From Coccinella septempunctata (taxonomy: Eukaryota; Arthropoda; Insecta; Coleoptera; Coccinellidae), in the NCBI RefSeq assembly GCF_907165205.1, contig NC_058198.1, forward strand, positions 16,469,001 to 16,533,000: DNA of 64,000 bases. Reading direction: 5' to 3'. The notes below the pieces were generated by a model that did not search any database, was not told the origin of the DNA, and saw nothing but the letters and a program-made list of their open reading frames with translations. The position numbers and the translations under genes are program-made. Below, one piece after another: positions 1 to 9,954 of this stretch. Each line of letters begins with the position of its first letter. Positions within the stretch are counted from its first letter, which is position 1.

Positions 1-127
1 TAAACACAGTTGGCCAAAACTCTGCTTTTAGTATTGGTCTCCCATCAAAGGAAGCTCTTGATGAGGTCTTCAGCGATTCTTTTTGGCCGGAAGGTATAGT
101 CTTGAGGGAATTTTCCTTTGATAAACA

Positions 128-1450
128 ATTTTTTCAGAAGTCCAGAGAGAATCAATTGATGGCATAGTATCGGAGCATTGTGCTGCAAAGCGTCATTTCT
201 GCCTTCTCCTTCAGAATGTCCAGTCTCTGGGTACTGCTCTCAATAAGCTGCACTTGATGGCTCTGGAAGAGGGTGCAGACATAGTGGCGATAACTGAGCA
301 TTGGAAATCCAAAGATGAACTCGAAGCCGGCATGTTGGAGGGTTACAAGCTTGTTTCAAGTTTTTGCCGTTTGAAAGGAAGACATGGTGGAACTGCAATT
401 TACTGCAAGGAAGATCTGAAGTGTACTGATAGGCAAGATTATAATTCACTAAGTATTCCTAATGTCATTGAATGTTGTGCTGCCAGTTTGTATATGGAAA
501 ACTGTAAAATGCTTATTATTTGTATCTATAGGCCTAATACCCCGCCATTAGCCGATGTTGTACAGTTCCTCGAATGCCTAAGAGAAATTTTTGAGCGTTG
601 CTTGTCGGAGACATCTGACTATATTCTGGTAGGAGATTTTAACCTAAATATTCTGTCTTCTTCTTCTGATGTTAGAGAATTTCTGTCTTTGTTGGAGAAT
701 TTCAATGTCAGAATTACAAATTTTAAGCCAACACGTCCTGTGTCTGGCTCTTGTATAGACAATGTGTTCACCTCCCTTAGCGGTAATACTAATGTAGTTG
801 AGTACCACATCTCAGATCATTCAGGATTGAAGTTTATCTCCACATTGATTTGCGGTGACAAAATGAAGAATAAATTTGTAAAGAAAAGAATTATAAATGA
901 CAAATCAATTGAGAGGTTTTTACGGGAACTGTCACTGATGGAATGGGATGGTGTTTACGGCAGCAAACTTGATCCTAGTCAACTTTGGAATGTTTTCCAC
1001 CAACGTTTTTCGGAAATTTTTGAGCTGTGTTTTCCTAAAGTTGCTATTCGACTGGTTTCTCCTGGTATTTTTAGACAAACTCCCGAAATTAAAAAACCGA
1101 AAGATACCCTAGACAAACTTTATGTTATATCATTCTGTAAACCAGAATTCAGGGATGTCTATAGGTCCACTAAAAGGAGATATGATTCTCTTTTGACCAC
1201 AACGAAGAGAGAATATTTCAACGAGATCATTGTGAATTCTGAAAATAATTCCAAAGCTTCGTGGAGGATTATTAATTCTCTAACCAAGAATAAAGTTCAT
1301 AACGAGGTATCTCTTGGTCAAAGCGACCACTCAGCTCTGGCAAATCGGTTCAATACATTTTTTGCAAATATTCCAGTTAAATTAACTGAAGGTTTAACCA
1401 GATCTATTGTTTATTGTTTATTGTTAATCAGGACACATACAGTTAATTAA
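128..1450 (+). pseudogene. Non-LTR retrotransposon endonuclease domain (APE)
   Basis: This is the N-terminal half of an ORF2 protein. An AP-endonuclease-like domain of this kind nicks target DNA to prime reverse transcription. The frame is open from about 128, so the first ATG (257) is internal to the domain. Visible motifs are QNVQSL near the start, ITEHW, a GDFNLNI catalytic block, and SDHSGLKF with the late Asp-His pair. From about residue 380 of the 257 frame the protein degenerates and stops at 1450, where an A-rich stretch interrupts the element. An inactive remnant. Confidence 0.85.
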
Positions 1451-1830
1451 ATACCCAAAAAATGGTCACAATTTAGATTTAAAAAAAAAAATAGAAGTAC
1501 CTTAGAAAAAGCAAAAAAAAATGCTGGAGAATTAAAATTACGTATTCAATATAAAAAGAAAAAAACCATAACAACAGTATACATCATCCATGTGGGCCGA
1601 AAGTCAGAATACCGCGATCAATGGTAAGATGTGATGAAATAATTCTTTAGCCTTGACTTGACAGAAATTGTGCTGAGAAAAAATGGGTCAATTACTTCTT
1701 TAAAGCTGTTACATTGACTGAGCATTCTATGAACAGGAGAGTTCATAGCGCTATTGGTTTGTCTCTTCGGTATGTGAAAGATGTCAAATTGCCTAATCCT
1801 CCTTATTGGAGCGTAAATATTCAGTCTGGA
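1396..1830. other. A-rich interruption inside the retrotransposon
   Basis: Between the endonuclease part and the RT part the reading frame dissolves into A-rich sequence (runs of 8-11 A at about 1479-1575), followed by about 250 bp with no recognisable domain. It may be a small insertion or a decayed linker. I see no terminal repeats or target duplication that would define an element. Confidence 0.4.
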
Positions 1831-1831
1831 G

Positions 1832-2290
1832 GTGATGAAGATACTTTCCAGGTCCCCATTCATCAATTTCCGAAGAAATATGATGTCTATTATCCCTAAT
1901 TCTCAGAGCAAACTTGATAATTCTTTTTTCATGTTTGATATTACGCAGGACGAAATTGTACAAGTTGTGAAATCTTTGAAAACCAATACATCATGGGGCC
2001 ATGATGAGATACCGATGAAAGTGATAAAAGCATCGATAGACTTTATCATTGAACCATTAACTTTTATAATCAATCGTTCTTTCACGGAGGGTATTTTTCC
2101 GGATAATCTGAAGATTACTATAGTCAAACCCCTACATAAAAAAGGTAGCAAAGATGACCTTAACAACTATAGGCCCATAAGCATCCTCTCTTCATTTTCT
2201 AAAGTTTTTGAAAAGATTTTAAGCAATAAAATGTCCAATTGTTTTCGTAAATTCAATGTTATTTCTGGATGTCAACATGGTTTTGTTAAA
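1832..2290 (+). pseudogene. Non-LTR retrotransposon RT, fingers segment
   Basis: First part of the reverse transcriptase of the same element. It contains GHDEIPMKVIK, then KPLHKKGSKDDLNNYRPISI (RT blocks 1-2) and GCQHGF. After GFVK the frame shifts near 2290 and this reading frame ends at 2326. The true continuation is in another frame from about 2296. It is a broken copy and cannot make a full polymerase. Confidence 0.85.
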
Positions 2291-2295
2291 ATAAA

Positions 2296-3618
2296 AATAT
2301 TGAAACCGCTATTTTTGAGCTCATAAATGACATTGTTCTTGCTCTGGAGCAAGGACAAATTCCTATGGCACTGTTTTTGGACCTTTTGAAGGCTTTCTGT
2401 GTTGATCATCGGAAGCTTTTGGAAGTACTCGATAATTGTGATATCAGAGATAGTCAACTCAAACTCATAGAGAGCTATTTGAAGTCCAGAAAACAACGGG
2501 TAGTTCTGGAGGCTGATGGTGAAACCTTTGTCTCGGATGAAATTGAAACAATTTTAGGACTCCCTCAGGGTAGTATTGTTGGTCCTTTATTGTTCATAAT
2601 TTATGTTGATTCTCTACCTAAGGCGATCAAAAGTGAATGTGAACCTCTAATTGAGAAGATGATGAAGAGTATACCCTCATCTCGGACTAAAGTAAAATCA
2701 TCAGCTGTTTTGACTAAAAGCATTGAAACAAATCATGCTCTTTCAGTTAAGTCTACAATGCCGTCCCAGGATACTACCTCAATGAGATTATTTGCAGATG
2801 ATACAAATATTTTGACCCGATCGTCATGTATTCCATACGCTGTTGATGTTTGCAATATTGTGGTTAACTCGGTAAAAACTTGGTTATGTAATTATAATCT
2901 TGTCCTAAACATTGAGAAGACTAAATGTATGATTTTTCATAGTGATAATTCCAAATTAGATTTTCCTGAAACTGTGGATATTCTTGATAGCTCTGTTGTG
3001 GTTGAAGATAATGTGAAATTTTTGGGTATAGTTCTTGACAGTCAATTAAAGTGGGGACCTCATACAGAACAACTTAAGACCAGATTAAGCTCTGCATGTT
3101 ACACATTATTTATGTTAATTGGTCAAGTGAATTTCGATGTGCTCAAACTTGTCTATTTTGCAAATTTTCATTCCATACTTTCATATGGAATAATTTTTGG
3201 GGGTAGTTCATCAAATGTGGAAAATATTTTCGTTGTTCAAAAAAGGGCATTGCGTACTATGTTACGTTTGAGTTATAGAGAATCATGTATAAGAAATTTC
3301 GAAAAAAATAATATACTCACTGTCTATGGATTATATGTATATAGGCTCTTACTTTTTTTTAGAAAACGAATTCATTATTTTGAGGATTACAAAAATGTTA
3401 ATAACACCAGAAGAATGTTTCCTTATAATGTACCTATTCATAGGACAATACTAAGGGAGAGAACTGTTGAATGTATGGCAATATCTATGTACAATGCTCT
3501 ACCAAAAACTATTAGAATGATCACTTGCGATGAGGATTTTAAGAAATCTTTATATTGTTTTATTTTGAAATCAGAGCCATACAGTTTATCTGAATTTATT
3601 TCGTACTGTAGGAGATAG
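2296..3618 (+). pseudogene. Non-LTR retrotransposon RT, palm and C-terminal segment
   Basis: Continuation of the RT after the frameshift. Motif A is FLDLLKAFCVDH, one residue short compared with the usual DxSKAFDxVDH. Motif B is LGLPQGSIVGPLLF. An insert of roughly 60 residues follows, then the catalytic LFADDTN, and the C-terminal connection region with NIEKTKCM and VKFLGIVLD. It ends at 3618, about 100 bp before the polyadenylation signal. The frame itself is open, but it is separated from the endonuclease by the lesions upstream. Confidence 0.88.
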
Positions 3619-3716
3619 GTATGTTAATATTTTGTCTGTTTGATTCCTGTTCAATATGTTTTTTGACTTATTCCATTTTTATATCTTATTTGGTGTAATT
3701 TCTTGGAATTAATAAA

Positions 3717-4137
3717 CATATGACTTTAGCCTTGCGGCTTTCACACTCCTCTCCAGAGGAAAATTCACTTATCCCAGATATCTCAGATATCAAAAGGATT
3801 AAGCTCTGTTGGAGCCCTTTCCAGGTTTTCGGGCTCGTGGTGGTGGTCGGGTTCGGGTCGCTCCTCGGCTCCCTGCTGTAGGTTGGATTCCTGCTCCACC
3901 CGCACTTCCTGTCGGAGCAGACGGTGTTCCTCTGCATTTCCCATGTACTTGCGTACAGTTCTCGCCGTTCCGAGCAGTACCGCCTTCTGCATGACTTTAT
4001 AAATATTTTCGTCCAACTGAAGTTTTCTCAAGTTCTCTAGTAATTTCTTCGGTATCAGGCCTGTAGATGAAATGACAAAAGGGATGGTCTTTATATCTTT
4101 CAGCTTCCACTGTCTTCTGGTTTGTTCCACGAGATCT
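3717..4137 (-). mobile_element. R4-like retrotransposon 3' end, copy 1
   Basis: On the minus strand a reading frame of about 115 residues encodes the C-terminus of an R4-clade-like ORF, including KTIPFVISSTGLIPKKLLENL and MQKAVLLGTARTVRKYMGN. The latter closely matches the MQKAVLLG segment near the C-terminus of the element at 61257-62228. The 3' end reads GCAAGGCTAAAGTCAT on the minus strand. The copy is severely 5' truncated and directly follows a second copy, separated only by a short TAA-type run. Confidence 0.75.
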
Positions 4138-4459
4138 CTGTATTATTATTATGTGATGACTTTAGCCTTGCGGCTTTCACACTCCTCTCCAGAGGAAAAT
4201 TCACTTATCCCAGATATCTGAGATATCAAAAGGATAAAGCTCTGTTGGAGCCCTTTCCAGGTTTTCGGGCTCGTGGTGGTGGTGGGGTTCGGGTCGCTCC
4301 TCGGCTTCCTGCTGTAGGTTGGATTCCTGCTCCACCCGCACTTCCTGTCGGAGCAGACGGTGTTCCTCTGCATTCCCCATGTACTTGCGTACAGTTCTCG
4401 CCGTTCCGAGCAGTACCGCCTTCTGCATGACTTTATAAATATTTTCGTCCAACTGAATA
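4138..4459 (-). mobile_element. R4-like retrotransposon 3' end, copy 2, with TAA tail
   Basis: This is a second, shorter copy of the same R4-like 3' end in the same orientation. It differs from the first by only a few substitutions and ends on the minus strand in GGCTAAAGTCAT followed by (AAT)n at about 4140-4155. Its 5' side breaks off inside the MQKAVLLG region, next to another ATT run at 4456-4482 where the tandem array begins. Both junctions in (TAA)n fit the target taste of Dong-type R4 elements. Confidence 0.72.
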
Positions 4460-4479
4460 TTATATTATTATTATTATTA

Positions 4480-5238
4480 TAAATAGTAGATGAATCCCTA
4501 AACAATGTTCTTGAATGACAAAAAAAAGCAGGATTGGAAATTATCCTGGTTATAGTGAACCAATGTCTCAATAAATGAAAGGATAAAATAACTCAAAACA
4601 AACGAAATTAATTCAGGAACATAATACACATTGATATAAAAGTGGACAAACAAATCAACAGTTGTTGGTTTTCATATATCTGAGTTGATTTCGTTTATTT
4701 ATCGCCCTTATTCGAAGGCTCACTTATTTGATATCCTCCCACTTAATTTTTACTGATAATTAGTATATCTGGTCATATTTTGAATTTTTAATTTTTTTTA
4801 TACAATACTTGGAACGGGACCTAACGTTGTCTTTTGAGTACACCTAACAATTTTTAATTTTTTTTCAAACCTAATGTTTCATTTAGAATACACTCTATAT
4901 CATAAATGATTCATTATATCAGACTTGCACTCTGAATTCATACATAACCTATTGCTTGATTGCAGGTCAAGAAGCGTTCAGTGGATTTTTTTTTGCATAG
5001 TACTTGAAACAGTACTAACTGTTAACTTTTATGATCCCCTATCAATTTTTATTTGTTTTCAAAATTAATGTTTCATTAAGAATATGCTGTAAATTCAAAT
5101 ATCAGACTTGCACTCCAATATTATGAATTTTCTATTTCTTGATCGCAGTTCAAGGAGCGTTCAGTCTTTTACGCATAGTACTTAAAACAGTACTGATGTC
5201 TTTTCTCTACATCTAACAATTTTCAATTTTTTTCGAAG
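4480..5238. repeat. Array unit U0, partial left end
   Basis: The sequence from 4480 matches the end part of the 3.9-kb array unit (compare 29096-29841). It carries no gene of its own. It is the 3' flank of the U1 gene and includes the subrepeats described separately. The left edge is truncated at the ATT microsatellite of the R4-like fragments. Confidence 0.9.
4801..5238. repeat. Three degenerate subrepeats of about 185 bp
   Basis: The 3' flank of the array gene is itself repetitive. GCAGGTCAAG at 4962 and its partner at 5145 are 183 bp apart, as are the two ATCAGACTTGCACTC blocks. CATAGTACTTGAAACAGTACT and its variants recur at about 5000 and 5175, with a weaker first copy near 4803. Each copy has a poly-T/TTTCAA segment and a near-palindrome around CTTGATCGCAGGTCAAG. 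The pattern returns in most full units (for example 11450-11893 and 29410-29841). Function unknown. Confidence 0.7.
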
Positions 5239-5296
5239 GTAATATTTCATTTTGAATATAGAGCGCGGGCTGGAGTTACAAATCCTACAAAAGTTT

Positions 5297-5806
5297 TCAT
5301 TTTATAGGTTTCTCCTTCTTCCTAAAAATCTCAATGTAGTCATTCACATTGAAAAGTTTGATATTAGGATCTTCTTTTCTTCTAATAGATGTCATATTCA
5401 GAATCTCCTTCAGAATGAAAGACCTCGTCAAGCGTTTTCTCAGATTTCCGTTCGACACATACTGCTTTTTTTCTCCAACATCGGAATTTATTTTCTTCAC
5501 GACTTTTTGGCTATGTTCATCTTGATTACCTTCTCTCCTTGCAGCGTGAGTGTCGGATTTTTTCTGCGGAACTTTTCCTCTTTTTCGTTCTCCTACATGT
5601 GACTTCAGAAAATTCCTGATTTGAACTGTTCTCCTCAAGTCAATTTGTTTAGACTTCAATTTTTCCAATCCCATTCTCAAGATCTTCTTTCTGTCCATCT
5701 CGTCTTCCACAATGAAAAAAATATTTAAGTATGAAACGATAAAATTCGATAGTATCAAAGTTAAAAAATGGAAACCACAACACAATATTTGCAGCACGAA
5801 GCACAT
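5297..5806 (-). CDS. Array gene, U1 copy: basic protein with hydrophobic N-terminus
   Basis: The product is 169 residues. Residues 2-34 are strongly hydrophobic (CFVLQILCCG...), fitting a signal peptide or a signal anchor. The rest is hydrophilic with about 28% Lys/Arg, many dibasic pairs and almost no cysteine after residue 10. No known family was recognised. The start is chosen because it lies just downstream of a TATA/initiator pair and gives the hydrophobic leader. A second in-frame ATG at residue 37 (MDRKK) would give a non-secreted form. The frame ends in KEKPIK and TGA in nearly all copies. Seven full-length copies in the window stay open, which argues for a real gene, although the copies are too similar for this to be strong evidence of selection. 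Role inferred only: possibly secreted. Confidence 0.6.
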   Translation of the reverse strand: MCFVLQILCCGFHFLTLILSNFIVSYLNIFFIVEDEMDRKKILRMGLEKLKSKQIDLRRTVQIRNFLKSHVGERKRGKVPQKKSDTHAARREGNQDEHSQKVVKKINSDVGEKKQYVSNGNLRKRLTRSFILKEILNMTSIRRKEDPNIKLFNVNDYIEIFRKKEKPIK

Positions 5807-5810
5807 TCAC

Positions 5811-5883
5811 AACTGAATACTTTGTACATCTACTCCGCTGTTATATAGCCCCTCTACCATCCCTCCCTAGTACCCCACCACCC
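5811..5883 (-). promoter_or_regulatory. Array gene promoter, U1: TATA, initiator and G-run block
   Basis: Read on the minus strand, TATATAA (5841-5847) lies 33 bp before the A of a TCAGTT initiator (5811-5816), the arthropod-type arrangement. Upstream, at 5861-5883, four runs of three or more G with short loops could form a G-quadruplex; this stands out in AT-rich surroundings. If transcription starts at the initiator, the leader before the ATG at 5806 is only 8 nt. Confidence 0.65.
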
Positions 5884-6794
5884 AATTGCCCGTTCCGTCG
5901 TCTGATTCGATATTAGATTGCTGTGACTTGAAATTTCTATGGAATCAATGTATTACATTCGTTCAATTTAACTGTCACACGTCGGACTGTTTGTTGATTT
6001 ATCCTTAACTTCCTATGACCAATTTTAAAGTGTTACTTTTATTAGTTGTATGATGAGCCTTGAGAAAGGAACAAAATAGTTCCGAAACGTTGGCGAATTC
6101 ATAAGAGATTGTTTTTCAACCTGTCCAAATTCCTGCGATATTTTACTTATAGTGTTCAATCCATTATTTATGATACCTAAAAAGAACATATAAAATATTT
6201 TGTTATTTTGTGATACTTGAGCCTAACACTAAAAATACCTAAAATTATAGAGTGTTTTATAAAATTATGAGTTTATGAAACATATGCGAATTTATATGAT
6301 AATTGTCCAGAGTATTTTTCTTACAGAAAGAATATACTATATTACTGTTTATTTTTTCAAACGTTTCTGATATTATGAAATGATAAAATATCAACAATTG
6401 AAAAGTATAAGTTATCGATACAGATAATGACTATCTGGATAAGCAAGTATTGAAGCGCATTAGTATTTCAATTCTTAAGTTTGTTTCAAATCTCGCTGCT
6501 CCAAACAATATTTCAAAATTAATAATTTCTAGAGAATTCTTTTTCATCATTTACATTCACGTTGTAGATGGTATACACGTTTTTCCTGAGGAAATAAAAC
6601 TATAGAAAGAATGTCCCTGAATAGATTTAACGACTCTGATGTATATGCAGAATTCCATGTAGGTTCCTATATATAAGTACAGAATCGTTATTTTTTGTTT
6701 TCACCCTAATTATACGGAGCACTACTATCTACTTCATGAATTTCATTTTCAAGGTCTTAACCGGGAAACCGAAAAGTTTTTAGTATATTATAAT

Positions 6795-6840
6795 GAATAA
6801 ATAAATAAATAAATAATTAAATAAATAAATAAATAAATAA

Positions 6841-6874
<34 letters not shown>

Positions 6875-6875
6875 A
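6795..6875. repeat. (AATA)n microsatellite
   Basis: AAAT/AATA tetranucleotide run with occasional AATT interruptions. It occurs at the same place in every complete unit, with different lengths (for example 15859-15902, 25430-25476, 27509-27545, 31399-31435, 44005-44038, 47918-47955 and 54858-54915). In U9 the corresponding place is where the array is interrupted by (TAA)n and an R4-like element. Confidence 0.9.
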
Positions 6876-7251
6876 AAATGAAATATTCTCATATTATAAG
6901 AGATAAAAACTTGGTTTCTTAAAAAACGGCATGGATTCCCCATCGAGTAACATGTGACTCTGGTGACATGACATTGAATTTTCCAAGATTTCCAACTTTC
7001 AGTATGCTTTAACGATAGAATGGTGCAACATTCAGGAATTGTTGTCGAAGTCATAATGTATTTTTAACAGCATATCCACCAAAAAATTCTTTCGTTTCGT
7101 ACTTTCATCGAAAAAAATTTGTTTAAATGAAAACCTCTATTTAAGTCGAATTATAATCCAGCTTATCCTTACTATGCCCAAAATTGACAAGGTATTCCTG
7201 GATACGGAATATTCTGCTAACGTTTTTCAAAATGGGGAATTATACGGAAAT

Positions 7252-9954
7252 TATTATTATTATTATTATTGAACTCTTTATTGCATTAAAACAAGTTTCA
7301 TACATTTTTATAGAATTGTGCAAAAGGTGGACATATCGCCATGCAATTTCTTCCTGCCAACCAGAAATAATCCATTAAAGAAACTTATATCTAAAAACAA
7401 GAATACCTGACCTAACTTAAATTCAGTTCAACCTGCTCCAAAATAGGGAGAAAGGGGAATGGGAGGAAGAAGGATAGACGTCGCCGAAGAAAGGGACCAT
7501 ATTAAACATGGGTATCAAGTAAGTGTGATGGGTGAAGCACTTAAATATCTCCTGAGGAAAAACCTAAATGAAAGGTAAGTTACCTTCCGAACGATATCCG
7601 GAGGGAGGCGATTCCAGAGCCGGGGAAACAGAACTGTGAAGCTATTCGAGCAAACATTAGTCGAGTGGAGTGGTATCCTCAAGGTCAAGTGCCCTTGTCT
7701 GACGGACCCCATCTCCCAGAAGACTAAGACCATCATACAGGTATTCAGGCTCGCGGGACCTCAACACCTTGAACCCCAGTAAAAGAAGATGCCAAATTCG
7801 ACGTTGTTTGATGGGTAGCAATCCCATATTTTGCCTGAATTGACTTATATGATCAAATTTCCTTAAGTTGTAGACAAATCGTACACCTGCATTTTGTAAC
7901 CGCTCCAGTTTCATCAGCTGTGTGTTTGTGAGACCCATATAGGCTACGTCAGCATAATCGAGTATAGGAAGTACGAGAGAGAAGAATAATGTTTTCCTGG
8001 TTTCGAAGGGCAAGAAGTTGTTCAAAAGTCGGAGTTGATGCAAGATACAGAAGACTCTTGAACTGATAGAAGCAATCTGATTATTCCAGGATAGAGTTTC
8101 GTCCAATAAGATACCAAGGTTTCTAACCTCATTGGAGTAGGGAACAACAACATCGTTGAGGACAATTTTATTATTTACTTTGTCGATCAAACCCAAGTTT
8201 CGTTTAGTACCGATAATGATCGACTTAGTTTTGGTAGTATTTAGAGTCAGACCTAAGCTCTCAGCGACGACAGACAGTCGTAAGAGATTCCTGTTTAAAT
8301 TTTCGATACTAGCCGAGAAATCTTCAACGGAAGTGTGGATATATATTTGTAGGTCATCTGCGAAAAGGTGAAATTTAATGTCCAAGGAATCAGTCCGTGA
8401 GGAGACGTAAATAGAGAATAAAAGAGGACCCAACACGCTCCCCTGCGGAACACCTGAAAACACAGTCATCCAATCAGAGGAGCTGCCATCTATCTCAACG
8501 GATATTTCGCGATCCTTCAGATAAGAGTAGAAGAAGGCTATGGTATGCTCAGCAAAACCCAGCAGACGCAGCCTGGCCAAAAGTATATCGAAGTCGAGAG
8601 AGTCGAAGGCCTTACTAAAGTCTAAGAGAACTAAAACAGTGAGTAGTTTATTATCCATGGCCACGCTGATATCATCAGTTATTTTAGTAAGGGCAGTTGT
8701 CGTGCTGCGTTTTTGGCGAAACCCCGACTGGTAGCAATTATGAAGATTATTATTATTCAAATAGTTAATAATTTGGCCTTTAATGATCTTTTCAAAAATT
8801 TTAGATAGAGTAGGGAGTATGGAAATGGGTCTAAAGTCCCCTGGACTCGTGGGATTTTGGCACTTAGGTATGGGAATGATTTTAGCATATTTCCATGCAC
8901 TAGGAAAAATGCCAGTTTGAATTGAAATATTGTAGATATGTGAGAGCACAGGAAGAATCTCATTCGCAATGAGCCTCAGAAGGCCCACTCCAATACCATC
9001 GGTACCAACCGACCCTGAACCAACCTCTCCCAGAGCAGACTTAACATCGTCTTCATTAATGGGCACAAAATCGAACACACTACCTGGTGGAGAACATGAG
9101 CTTAACTTCATCAATGTATTTGTCTTAATACTTTCATTAATCCTAGTACCAGAATTCGCAAAATGCCGGGCAAGCAGAGAGGGATCAAAATTTGCACAAG
9201 GTGGGCTGTGCCTCTCGCCCACCCCAACTGAGCGCAAAGTCTGCCAGACCTTCCTTGGTGGTGCGCCATTAAGATTTTCGTGGAGATAATCTCTCTTTGC
9301 ACTCCTGCACATCCGATTGCAAGTGTTCCTCGCAGTACGATGGTGTTCCCTATTTACTTCGGTAGGATTCGCGATGTAGAAGGCCTTCAACCTGTCACGA
9401 CATTTCATTGCATTCTTGATCTCTTCAGTTAACCAGGGGCATGGAGAATGTCTAACCTTAATGAGTTTCAGGGGCGCTAATTCGTCGTAGATTTTTAATA
9501 TTAATTCATTAAAAATAGCCACCTTTGCATCCAAAGTAGGAGCTTGATAAACCGATTCCCAATCAGCAGCCCTCGCAGTTTGAACCAGCCTCGCCAGATC
9601 GACACCTCCTAAATTCCGACATTTAATAACTCGAGGCTTAGGTTTAGGGCATTTGAGTTTAAATCCAGCAAACACCAGGTCATGACGAGAAAATTGATGA
9701 GCATGCTGTTGTCCACTGGCAACCACTCTGTTAGGTATAGACGTTATAAACAAGTCGAGTAACGTATCACAGGTAGCACTGTGATGCGTGGGCCTGTTAT
9801 TCACTAGTTTTAGGTTATAGGATTCCAATATGTTCCTCATCGCCCTCGAACGGGCAGAATTCTGAATCATGCAATTATTCATGTCCCCATCATGATCGCA
9901 TCCGAATAACAAGCAAAAATTTCGTCCAATACAAACTCCAACTCACCAAAAAAT
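7252..9954 (-). mobile_element. 5'-truncated non-LTR retrotransposon in U1
   Basis: The insertion interrupts unit sequence that is continuous elsewhere (GGAAATAACTTG), with AAAT repeated on both sides as a probable target duplication. On the minus strand it ends in AATAAAGAGTTC followed by (AAT)n. It carries the distal part of an APE domain and a complete RT region. The N-terminal part of the endonuclease is missing, so this is a 5'-truncated, dead-on-arrival copy. The same insertion at the same site occurs in U8 (55293-58003), so it was copied together with the unit. Confidence 0.9.
7657..9912 (-). pseudogene. APE/RT polyprotein fragment of the U1 non-LTR element
   Basis: Reading frame of 751 residues. 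It starts inside the endonuclease domain (FSRHDLVFAGF, the late Asp/His block). RT motifs follow: IPIPKCQNPTSPGDFRPISI, LLDFSKAFDSLDFD, SGVPQGSVLGPLLF, the catalytic LFADDLQIY, LNTTKTKS and VRNLGILLDETL. An 8-nt deletion near 7690, relative to the U8 copy, throws the last part out of frame. The proper C-terminus (PRLWNRLPPDIVRKV) is read in another frame at 7515-7690. Jockey/CR1-type in broad terms; clade not determined. Confidence 0.88.

Larger units (their letters stand above)
1..3716 (+). mobile_element. Decayed APE-type non-LTR retrotransposon (Jockey/CR1-like)
   Basis: This stretch reads as one non-LTR retrotransposon on the plus strand: the end of an upstream ORF, an apurinic endonuclease domain, a reverse transcriptase, and a 3' end with an AATAAA signal at 3711-3716. 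The coding region is broken three ways. Unrelated A-rich sequence lies at about 1396-1690, there is a frameshift near 2290, and one residue is missing in RT motif A (DLLKAFCVDH). The 5' end lies outside the window. The clade call rests on APE plus the FADD-type RT and is not certain. Immediately after the AATAAA the sequence passes into an R4-like 3' end. Confidence 0.85.

Noticed and set aside
5252..5602. 116-residue plus-strand frame opposite the array gene
   Set aside because: It lies antisense to the 169-residue gene, lacks its own promoter, and its Phe/Ser/Leu-rich composition is the mirror of the Lys-rich gene.
6050..6095. Hammerhead-like string in every unit (ATGATGAGCC ... GAAACG with a GGAAC/GTTCC hairpin)
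   Set aside because: The invariant C of the CUGAUGA core is A, there is no continuous stem II, and no NUH cleavage triplet follows in the right place. It may be a relic but does not meet the fold.
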